Part shown: one piece after another, positions 1-5,257 of the stretch
Numbering within the stretch: the first letter of the stretch is position 1
Layout of the letters: the number at the start of each line of letters is the position of its first letter
Source: Clostridiales bacterium UBA929
GTDB lineage: Bacteria > Bacillota > Clostridia > Oscillospirales > UBA929
Length of the DNA stretch: 6,043 nucleotides
Direction of reading: 5' to 3'
Assembly (NCBI GenBank): GCA_002293625.1
Contig: DBDP01000125.1
Span: 1-6,043, forward strand
The notes under the pieces: generated by a model
Database searches by the model: none
What the model was told of the DNA's origin: nothing
Seen by the model: the letters and a program-made list of their open reading frames with translations, nothing else
Translations under genes and position numbers: made by a program

Positions 1-111
1 AGATTGGAACTGTCAAACTCCCGAATAATTTAACACTAATGTAACACGTAAAAAATTGGAGACGCAATACTGCCGGCGGCGTATTTGTAATATACCGCCA
101 AAAAAAAGTTG
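1..111. other. AT-rich upstream non-coding region
   Basis: I see no gene here. The only open frame is on the - strand, runs across the ilv promoter and leader, and has no recognisable product. Two copies of TAACAC lie 11 bp apart (31-36 and 42-47), about one helical turn. An imperfect inverted repeat pairs GGCGG (75-79) plus TAT (82-84) with ATA (92-94) plus CCGCC (95-99), just upstream of the A-tract. Either could bind a regulator, but neither matches a known operator that I recognise. Confidence 0.4.
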
Positions 112-140
112 TTGACAAACAGGATTCCGGATGCTACAAT
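112..140 (+). promoter_or_regulatory. Sigma-A (sigma-70 type) promoter of the ilv operon
   Basis: A perfect -35 box TTGACA (112-117) is separated by exactly 17 bp from a -10 box TACAAT (135-140). The -10 box is preceded by TGC, an extended -10 element. A run of eight A residues (100-107) lies just upstream of the -35 box and could act as a proximal UP element. Transcription would start near 146-148, giving an untranslated stretch of about 35 nt before the leader peptide. The match is close to consensus, so the promoter is probably strong, which suits an operon controlled afterwards by attenuation rather than by activation. The start site is predicted, not measured. Confidence 0.88.
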
Positions 141-181
141 AACAAAAATCACAAACCGCAACTTCTGAACGGAGAAACGAA

Positions 182-283
182 ATGAGTATTAACCTGATTA
201 GCCTCCTGCCGACGGTTGTTCTAGTAGTAACCGTCTTGGTACTGCTTACCAAGACGCCGGCAATGAGCTGTCAGGATCCGTGA
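182..283 (+). CDS. Branched-chain amino acid operon leader peptide (attenuator peptide, 33 aa)
   Basis: This short open frame starts with ATG 7 nt after a GGAG ribosome binding site (171-174) and ends at TGA 281-283. Fifteen of its 33 residues are Leu (7), Val (6) or Ile (2), and all fifteen lie within the first 22 codons. The densest run is VVLVVTVLVLL (codons 12-22, nt 215-247). It resembles the E. coli IlvL leader in length and composition but not in sequence. The tail (TKTPAMSCQDP) lacks branched-chain residues and overlaps the RNA segment proposed to form the antiterminator. The peptide itself probably has no function. Its translation would sense charged Leu and Val tRNA: ribosomes stalling on the run would alter folding of the downstream RNA. 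The position between a strong promoter and a terminator just ahead of ilvB supports this. The hydrophobic character could also suggest a small membrane peptide, but the context makes that less likely. Confidence 0.85.
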   Translation: MSINLISLLPTVVLVVTVLVLLTKTPAMSCQDP

Positions 284-322
284 GGGTTTCCGATTCAGCA
301 GAGGATGTAAACACCGCCGGCG
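208..322 (+). promoter_or_regulatory. Attenuator RNA: protector stems and candidate antiterminator
   Basis: Several stems in the leader RNA compete with one another. A perfect 10-bp hairpin, CGTCTTGGTA (232-241) with TACCAAGACG (247-256), has a 5-nt loop. An earlier stem pairs 211-220 with 226-235, including two G-U pairs. Segment 255-261 (CGCCGGC) is perfectly complementary to 316-322 (GCCGGCG), which is the 5' arm of the terminator; this 7-bp GC pairing is the candidate antiterminator. Positions 284-289 could add pairing with 309-315 around a bulged A. Segment 208-214 can also pair with 255-261 with one A-C mismatch and would sequester it. In the model, stalling in the Val/Leu run breaks the protector stems, frees 255-261 and prevents the terminator. 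Rapid translation to the stop codon covers 255-261, and the terminator forms. The complementarities are read directly from the sequence; the folding dynamics are inferred. Confidence 0.68.
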
Positions 323-354
323 ATTCCGAGAAGGAACGCCGGCGGTTTATTTAT
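313..354 (+). terminator. Intrinsic terminator of the ilv attenuator
   Basis: ACCGCCGGCG (313-322) pairs perfectly with CGCCGGCGGT (337-346), a 10-bp GC-rich stem. Inside it, TTCC (324-327) pairs with GGAA (333-336) after one bulged A, leaving a 5-nt loop. The hairpin is followed by TTTATTTAT, a T-rich but interrupted tract, so termination is probably incomplete and allows basal expression. It lies after the leader peptide stop and ends immediately before the ilvB ribosome binding site, the expected place for an attenuator. Confidence 0.85.
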
Positions 355-355
355 C

Positions 356-361
356 GGAGGG
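356..361 (+). promoter_or_regulatory. ilvB ribosome binding site (decides the start codon)
   Basis: GGAGGG is a strong Shine-Dalgarno sequence. Two in-frame ATG codons follow, at 362 and 368. The first directly abuts the site and is too close for initiation. The second lies 6 nt after GGAGGG and gives the family-typical N-terminus MKLTGAQIV, so the start is placed at 368. Confidence 0.85.
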
Positions 362-367
362 ATGAAA

Positions 368-2035
368 ATGAAGCTCACAGGAGCGCAAATCGTGACACAG
401 GTGCTGATAGAACAGGGCGCGGACACCGTGTTCGCCTATCCCGGCGGTTCTGTTCTCAATATCTTCGACGCCTTGGGGGAACAAGCGGATAAGCTGCGTG
501 TCATCCTGCCGTCGCATGAGCAGGGCGGCTGTCACGCTGCCGACGGATACGCCCGGGTAAGCGGAAAATGCGGCGTCATGATCGCCACTTCGGGACCGGG
601 CGCCACCAATCTGGTGACGGGGCTCGCCAACGCCTATATGGATTCTGTTCCGCTGGTGGCCATCACCGGTAACGTAACCCGCGCGCTGATGGGGCGCGAC
701 TCCTTTCAGGAGGTGGATATCTGCGGGATTACGATGCCGATTACGAAGCACGGCTTCTTGGTGCAAAGCGTGGAATCGCTGGCAGAAACGCTGAAGGAAG
801 CGTTCTCGATCGCCGTGTCGGGACGCCCGGGACCGGTTTTGGTAGACATACCCAAGGACATCACGGCGGAACTTTGCGAGTACACACCTGTCGGGCATTA
901 CAGAGCGCGGGAGGGGGTATCCCCGCAGAATGCCCGCATCCGCCGCGCCGCCGAACTGATCGCGTCCAGCAAACGCCCGCTGTTGTTCTGCGGCGGCGGT
1001 GTGGTGAGCGCGGGAGCTTCGGAGCTTTTAAGGGAACTTGCCGAGAAGTGCGGTATCCCCGTAACGACTACGCTGATGGGGCTGTCGGCGCTGCCCGCCC
1101 AGCACCCCTTGATGCTGGGGCTGATCGGTATGCACGGGACGCCGGCATCCAATTACGCCTGCGGGCAATGCGACCTGCTCTTATGCGCGGGCTCTAGGTT
1201 TTCCGACCGGGTAGCCGGCGACCGAAAGCTGTTCGCTCCCAACGCGAAGCTCGTACATCTCGACATCGACCCGTCGGAGTTCGACAAAAATGTCGTCTGC
1301 GACCTGCATGTGGAGGGTGACATCCGCGAAACGCTGCGGCTCCTGTGTGACGCCGCTCCGGCAAACGCCGTAAGTGACTGGCGTGACGAGATTGTCCATT
1401 TCAAAGCAAGGCACCCTATGCCGGAGGGGATGGAGCCGGAACGCGCGAACCCGCGAAGCATCCTGAAAACTGTCGCGGAGCTCGCCGGAGAGGACGCCGT
1501 TATCGTGACCGACGTGGGGCAGCACCAGATGTGGACGGCGCAGTACTATCCCTTTTCAGCCCCCCGCAGCTTTGTTACGAGCGGAGGACTGGGAGCGATG
1601 GGATTCGGCATGGGCGCGGCGGTGGGCGCGAAAGCGGCGGCGTCCGGCAGACCCGTGGTACTTATTACGGGAGACGGGAGTTTCCACATGGATATGGCGG
1701 AAATGGCCGCCGCCGTGACGGAAAACCTCCCCATCGTCATCGTGGTGATGAACAACAGCGTGCTGGGTATGGTGCGCCAGTGGCAGCGGATTTTTTACGG
1801 GGGGCGCTTTCACTATACAACTCCCAGCAGGCAAACCAATTTTGTTAAGTTGGCCGAAGCCTTCGGAGGTTTGGGATTCCAAGCCGGAACGATGACGGAG
1901 TTTTCAAACGCGCTGCGGACGGCGCTGAGTTCGGGACGTACCGCGCTGATCGATTGCCGTATCGACCCCGACGAAAACGTGTTCCCGATGATTCCGCCCG
2001 GGAAGTCGGGTAACGAAATTATGTACAGTGAATAG
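368..2035 (+). CDS. ilvB: Acetohydroxyacid (acetolactate) synthase, catalytic subunit
   Basis: This is the cytoplasmic ThDP-, FAD- and Mg-dependent enzyme that condenses two pyruvates to 2-acetolactate, or pyruvate with 2-ketobutyrate to 2-aceto-2-hydroxybutyrate. At 555 aa it is full length (E. coli IlvB is about 562). The N-terminal ThDP domain (about 1-170) holds YPGG (24-27), the catalytic Glu51 in SHEQGG, TSGPGATNL (74-82) and SFQEVD (112-117). A central FAD-type domain spans about 190-320, with SRFSDRVAGD at 276-285. The C-terminal ThDP domain carries GQHQMW (384-389), the metal and cofactor motif from GDGS (435-438) to NN (462-463), and the family ending PMIPPG (540-545). The residue before His50 is Ser rather than the Arg of many homologues. 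Residues matching known herbicide-contact sites also differ (Ser28, Thr104, Ser112). First structural gene of the operon; its stop overlaps the ilvN ribosome binding site, 11 bp before ilvN. Confidence 0.96.
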   Translation: MKLTGAQIVTQVLIEQGADTVFAYPGGSVLNIFDALGEQADKLRVILPSHEQGGCHAADGYARVSGKCGVMIATSGPGATNLVTGLANAYMDSVPLVAITGNVTRALMGRDSFQEVDICGITMPITKHGFLVQSVESLAETLKEAFSIAVSGRPGPVLVDIPKDITAELCEYTPVGHYRAREGVSPQNARIRRAAELIASSKRPLLFCGGGVVSAGASELLRELAEKCGIPVTTTLMGLSALPAQHPLMLGLIGMHGTPASNYACGQCDLLLCAGSRFSDRVAGDRKLFAPNAKLVHLDIDPSEFDKNVVCDLHVEGDIRETLRLLCDAAPANAVSDWRDEIVHFKARHPMPEGMEPERANPRSILKTVAELAGEDAVIVTDVGQHQMWTAQYYPFSAPRSFVTSGGLGAMGFGMGAAVGAKAAASGRPVVLITGDGSFHMDMAEMAAAVTENLPIVIVVMNNSVLGMVRQWQRIFYGGRFHYTTPSRQTNFVKLAEAFGGLGFQAGTMTEFSNALRTALSSGRTALIDCRIDPDENVFPMIPPGKSGNEIMYSE

Positions 2036-2046
2036 GGGGCAGTTTT

Positions 2047-2538
2047 GTGGATTCTTTTTTAATCGCGCTGCTGGTTAACAACCACTTCGGCGTCTTAACG
2101 CGGGTAACGAGCCTGTTCAGCCGCCGAGGCTACAACATCGCATCCCTGTCCGTAGGCGAGACGGAGACGCCGGAATATTCGCGCATTACAATCGAAACGA
2201 GAACCGACAGCATGGCGGTGCGGCAGATCGTGCGCCAGCTTGAAAAACTGGAGGACGTGAAGGCCGTTTCGCTGCTGCCCGGAGCGGAAACAGTGGCCCG
2301 TGAGCTGCTGATTGTCAAGCTCGTGATTCCCCCGGTCAAGCACGCGGCGCTGCTGGAATCGCTGAAAGGCTTTGACTGCCGTATCCCTTATGATGTGGAG
2401 GGACGGCTGGTGCTGGAGTTCTCCGGCAGCCCGCCGCAATGCGAAGATTTTCTCAAAACCTTGTCGGAATACACGATATTGGAGCTTTGCCGAACCGGTG
2501 CCACGGCGGTGTCGATCATCGGGGAGTTAAAGCAATAA
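2047..2538 (+). CDS. ilvN: Acetohydroxyacid synthase, regulatory (small) subunit
   Basis: This subunit binds IlvB, raises its activity and confers feedback inhibition by valine. It is 163 aa, the same size as E. coli IlvH. The start is GTG at 2047, 7 nt after a GGGGG site (2035-2039) that overlaps the ilvB stop codon, which suggests translational coupling and balanced subunit synthesis. An ACT domain covers about residues 3-75, with FGVLTRVTSLFSRRGYNI at 14-31. The C-terminal small-subunit domain covers about 84-160, with RELLIVKL (85-92) and LELCRTGA (145-152). Asn12, Gly15 and Asn30 align with Asn11, Gly14 and Asn29 of E. coli IlvH, positions where changes abolish valine sensitivity, so the enzyme is predicted to be valine-inhibited. 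The alignment was made by eye. Confidence 0.95.
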   Translation: MDSFLIALLVNNHFGVLTRVTSLFSRRGYNIASLSVGETETPEYSRITIETRTDSMAVRQIVRQLEKLEDVKAVSLLPGAETVARELLIVKLVIPPVKHAALLESLKGFDCRIPYDVEGRLVLEFSGSPPQCEDFLKTLSEYTILELCRTGATAVSIIGELKQ

Positions 2539-2600
2539 GCAAAGTGTTGAAAATTACCCACAAAAGAGATCCCATACATTAACATAAAGGAGAGAAACGC

Positions 2601-3593
2601 ATGAAACTTTACTATGATTCGGACTGTGACCGAAGCTTGCTCGAGGGCAAGACGATCGCCGTGATCGGCTATGGCAGTCAGGGACACGCCCACGCGCTCA
2701 ACCTCAAGGAGTCGGGCAACACGGTAATCGTCGGCTTGCGGCCGGATTCCGCGCGCCGCGCGGAGGCGCAGGCGGCCGGGCTGGAGGTATACGACACCGC
2801 CGAAGCCGCTAAAAAAGCGGACTTGGTGATGATGCTCATCCCGGACCAGGATCAGGCAGCTGTGTACCGTACCGACATCGCTCCGCATATGCGCCCCGGC
2901 AAAGCTCTGGCGTTCGCCCACGGCTTCGCGGTGCATTATAACCAGATCGTGCCGCCCGAAGGCGTGGACGTATTCATGATCGCCCCCAAAGGACCGGGAC
3001 ATACCGTGCGTTCGCAGTATTTGGAGGGTCGCGGCGTACCCTGTTTGATCGCCGTACACCGCGACGCGTCGGGTACTGCCAAAGCGTGCGCGATGGCGTA
3101 TGCCTCCGGCATCGGCGGCGGGCGCGCCGGCATTTTGGAAACCACATTCAAGGAAGAGACGGAGACAGATCTGTTCGGCGAGCAGGCGGTTCTGTGCGGC
3201 GGCGTCACGGAGTTGATGAAGGCGGGATTCGATACTCTGGTGAAGGCCGGATACGCGCCGGAGATGGCGTACTTCGAGTGCGTCCATGAGATGAAACTGA
3301 TTGTCGACATGATCAACAGCGGCGGGTTTGCCGCCATGCGCTCCTCAATCAGCGACACGGCCGAATACGGCGACTATGTGACCGGCGCGCGCATCGTTAC
3401 CGACGAGACCCGCCGCGAGATGGAGCGCGTCCTGACGGAGATTCAAAGGGGCACGTTCGCGAGCAAATGGATACAGGAAAATACCGCGGGCGGACGAGCT
3501 GGCTTTCTCGCCATGCGCGCGGTGGAAGCCGCGCATCCCGTGGAGACGGTCGGCAAAGAGTTACGCTCTATGATGAGCTGGCTGAAAAAATGA
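2601..3593 (+). CDS. ilvC: Ketol-acid reductoisomerase (class I)
   Basis: It catalyses the Mg-dependent alkyl migration and NAD(P)H reduction of 2-acetolactate and 2-aceto-2-hydroxybutyrate to the 2,3-dihydroxyacids, the second common step of Val and Ile synthesis, in the cytoplasm. At 330 aa it matches class I (short) enzymes. The N-terminal Rossmann domain (about 1-180) has GYGSQGHAHALNL (23-35). The all-alpha KARI domain follows. Expected active-site residues are all present: His107, Lys130 (APKGPGH), Asp190 and Glu194 (DLFGEQ), Glu226 and Glu230 (YFECVHE), and Ser251 (ISDTAEYGD). The cofactor-selecting loop after the second strand reads GLRPDSARR (45-53). The second Ser usual in this loop (GLRxGSxS) is replaced by Arg52, so NADPH versus NADH preference is uncertain. 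Start ATG lies 7 nt after AAAGGAGA (2586-2593), following a 62-bp gap after ilvN with no convincing promoter. Its stop overlaps the ilvD start. Confidence 0.96.
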   Translation: MKLYYDSDCDRSLLEGKTIAVIGYGSQGHAHALNLKESGNTVIVGLRPDSARRAEAQAAGLEVYDTAEAAKKADLVMMLIPDQDQAAVYRTDIAPHMRPGKALAFAHGFAVHYNQIVPPEGVDVFMIAPKGPGHTVRSQYLEGRGVPCLIAVHRDASGTAKACAMAYASGIGGGRAGILETTFKEETETDLFGEQAVLCGGVTELMKAGFDTLVKAGYAPEMAYFECVHEMKLIVDMINSGGFAAMRSSISDTAEYGDYVTGARIVTDETRREMERVLTEIQRGTFASKWIQENTAGGRAGFLAMRAVEAAHPVETVGKELRSMMSWLKK

Positions 3594-5230
3594 TCAAAAC
3601 AGACAGGATGAGCGGACGGGTTTTAAGCGGTGCGGAACGCGCACCGCACCGTTCGCTGTTTCGGGCGCTGGGGTTTACGGACGAGGAGATGAAGCGGCCG
3701 CTTATCGGGGTCGCGTCGGCGTTCAGCGAGATCGTTCCGGGGCATATGCATCTGAACGCCGTCGCGCAGGCCGTCAAGGACGGAATATACATGGCTGGCG
3801 GCAAGCCGGTTCTGTTCCCCGTTATCGGCGTGTGCGACGGCATCGCGATGGGACACTCCGGTATGCGCTATTCCCTGCCTTCCCGCGAACTGATCGCCGA
3901 TTCCATCGAGACGATGGCGGCAGCGCACTGCTTTGACGCGTTGGTGTTGGTGCCGAACTGCGATAAAATCGTACCCGCCATGCTGATGGCGGCGGCAAGG
4001 CTGAACCTGCCGTCCATTGTCGTCAGCGGCGGACCGATGCTGGCCGGCGAACGGCGCGGGGAACGGCTGAGCCTCTCCAGCGTCTTTGAGGCGGTGGGCG
4101 CGTATCGCAGCGGTCTCATCGGCGAAGAAGCCCTGGGGGATATAGAGAGGGACGCGTGTCCCACCTGCGGCAGCTGTTCGGGGATGTTTACAGCGAACAG
4201 CATGAACTGCCTTTGCGAAGCCGTGGGGATGGCTCTGCCGTTCAACGGTTCCGCGCCGGCGGTCAGCTCCGAGCGGATCCGTTTCGCGAGAGAGAGCGGC
4301 GTAAAGATCATGGAGCTGTTGGATAAGGACATCCGCCCCCGCGACATTCTCACGCGGCAGGCGTTTACCAACGCGCTGACCGTGGATATGGCACTGGGCT
4401 GCTCGTCGAACACCGTGCTGCATCTTCAGGCTATCGCGCGCGAAACCGAAACGGAACTTCCGCTGACGCTGATCAACGAGGTCAGCGCGCGTACCCCGAA
4501 CCTGTGCCGCCTCAGTCCGGCGGGCGGGCATTATATGGAGGATCTTCACCGCGTGGGCGGCGTACCCGCCGTTATGAAAGAACTTGCGCGCATAAACCTG
4601 CTGGACATCGGACTGCCCTCGGTGATGGGCTGCGTTCGGGATCATTTCTCATCCGCGCCGAAACCGGACGGGGATGTTATACGTTCGGCGGACGCGCCAT
4701 ACGCCCCTTCCGGCGGGCTTGCCGCTTTATTTGGGAACTTGGCGCCGGCAGGCTGTATCGTCAAGCGCTCGGCGGTGGCGCCGGAAATGCTGCGCCAGAC
4801 GCTTACGGCGCGCGTCTTCGACAGCGAGGAGCAGGCGTGCGAGGCGATTTTCGCGGGAGATATTCATCCCGGGGATATGGTGGTCATCCGGTATGAGGGG
4901 GCGCTGGGCGGTCCGGGGATGCGCGAGATGCTAAGCCCCACGTCGGCGCTTGCCGGTATGGGACTGGATAAGGACGTTGCCCTGCTGACCGACGGACGTT
5001 TCTCCGGCGCGACGCGCGGCGCGGCTCTCGGGCATGTGCAGCCCGAAGCGCAGGAGGGCGGTCCGATCGCCCTTTTGAGGGACGGCGACAAGATTGAGCT
5101 TGATATCCCCGGCGGAACCGTCAGCGTTCTGACGGATGAAGCCGAATGGAAGCGGAGGGAAGCCCCTCCGCCGCCGGAAAAGCCACTTACCGGCTGGCTG
5201 AAACGCTACCGCGAACAACTGGAGAGATAA
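3590..5230 (+). CDS. ilvD: Dihydroxyacid dehydratase
   Basis: This iron-sulfur, Mg-dependent enzyme dehydrates 2,3-dihydroxyisovalerate and 2,3-dihydroxy-3-methylvalerate to the keto acids used for Val, Leu and Ile. It is 546 aa, slightly shorter than many homologues, because the C-terminus stops at RYREQLER without the usual short tail. IlvD/EDD family marks include ERAPHRSLFRAL (16-27), CDGIAMGH (82-89), NCDKIVPAML (123-132), CPTCGSCSGMFTANSM (190-205), and DGRFSGATRG (468-477) with the proposed catalytic base Ser472. Cys124 and the Cys190/193/196 group supply candidate cluster ligands. PGHMHL (50-55) has Gly where [2Fe-2S] plant-type enzymes have Cys, as in the E. coli enzyme. The ATG overlaps the ilvC stop in ATGA (3590-3593) with no clear Shine-Dalgarno sequence, so translation probably depends on ribosomes ending ilvC. 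ATG at 3608 (MSGRVLSGAERAP) is a possible alternative start. Last gene of the operon. Confidence 0.95.
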   Translation: MIKTDRMSGRVLSGAERAPHRSLFRALGFTDEEMKRPLIGVASAFSEIVPGHMHLNAVAQAVKDGIYMAGGKPVLFPVIGVCDGIAMGHSGMRYSLPSRELIADSIETMAAAHCFDALVLVPNCDKIVPAMLMAAARLNLPSIVVSGGPMLAGERRGERLSLSSVFEAVGAYRSGLIGEEALGDIERDACPTCGSCSGMFTANSMNCLCEAVGMALPFNGSAPAVSSERIRFARESGVKIMELLDKDIRPRDILTRQAFTNALTVDMALGCSSNTVLHLQAIARETETELPLTLINEVSARTPNLCRLSPAGGHYMEDLHRVGGVPAVMKELARINLLDIGLPSVMGCVRDHFSSAPKPDGDVIRSADAPYAPSGGLAALFGNLAPAGCIVKRSAVAPEMLRQTLTARVFDSEEQACEAIFAGDIHPGDMVVIRYEGALGGPGMREMLSPTSALAGMGLDKDVALLTDGRFSGATRGAALGHVQPEAQEGGPIALLRDGDKIELDIPGGTVSVLTDEAEWKRREAPPPPEKPLTGWLKRYREQLER

Positions 5231-5250
5231 ACGCGGTTTGTTCTTTCGTA
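5208..5250 (+). terminator. Possible weak intrinsic terminator of the ilv operon
   Basis: ACCGCG (5208-5213) is complementary to CGCGGT (5232-5237), with an 18-nt loop containing the ilvD stop codon. The stem is followed by a T-rich stretch, TTTGTTCTTTCGT. The stem is short and the loop large, so this is a weak candidate. It is the only hairpin next to a T-rich run that I found in the narrow gap before the convergent gene. Confidence 0.35.
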
Positions 5251-5257
5251 TTGGGCT

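Noticed and set aside
75..107. Terminator of an upstream gene
   Set aside because: The imperfect inverted repeat is followed by an A run on the + strand, not T, and has no T tract on the - strand side either.
1..181. CodY operator
   Set aside because: I looked for a sequence resembling AATTTTCWGAAAATT near the promoter and found no convincing match.
147..361. T-box leader
   Set aside because: No match to the conserved AGGGTGGNACCGCG T-box sequence or its antiterminator arrangement is visible. The leader contains a translated Leu/Val-rich peptide instead.
362..367. Earlier ATG for ilvB at 362
   Set aside because: It directly abuts the GGAGGG site. ATG 368 has proper spacing and gives the usual N-terminus.
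280..492. 70-codon frame on the + strand starting at GTG 280
   Set aside because: It begins on the leader stop codon, runs through the terminator and into ilvB in another frame, and its Arg-rich product resembles no family I know.
2539..2600. Internal promoter before ilvC
   Set aside because: TTGAAA at 2547-2552 has no -10 element at 16-18 bp; the nearest candidate (TACATT, 2575-2580) is 22 bp away.
3467..3589. Upstream start for ilvD inside ilvC
   Set aside because: The extra 41 residues are ilvC read in another frame and match nothing in the IlvD family, which begins shortly before ERAPHRS.
3623..4645. Long antisense open frame (340 codons) opposite ilvD
   Set aside because: Long antisense frames are expected opposite GC-rich coding genes. 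The product is His/Arg-rich, has no recognisable domain and lies wholly under a conserved enzyme. The same applies to those at 2388-3287 and 347-898.
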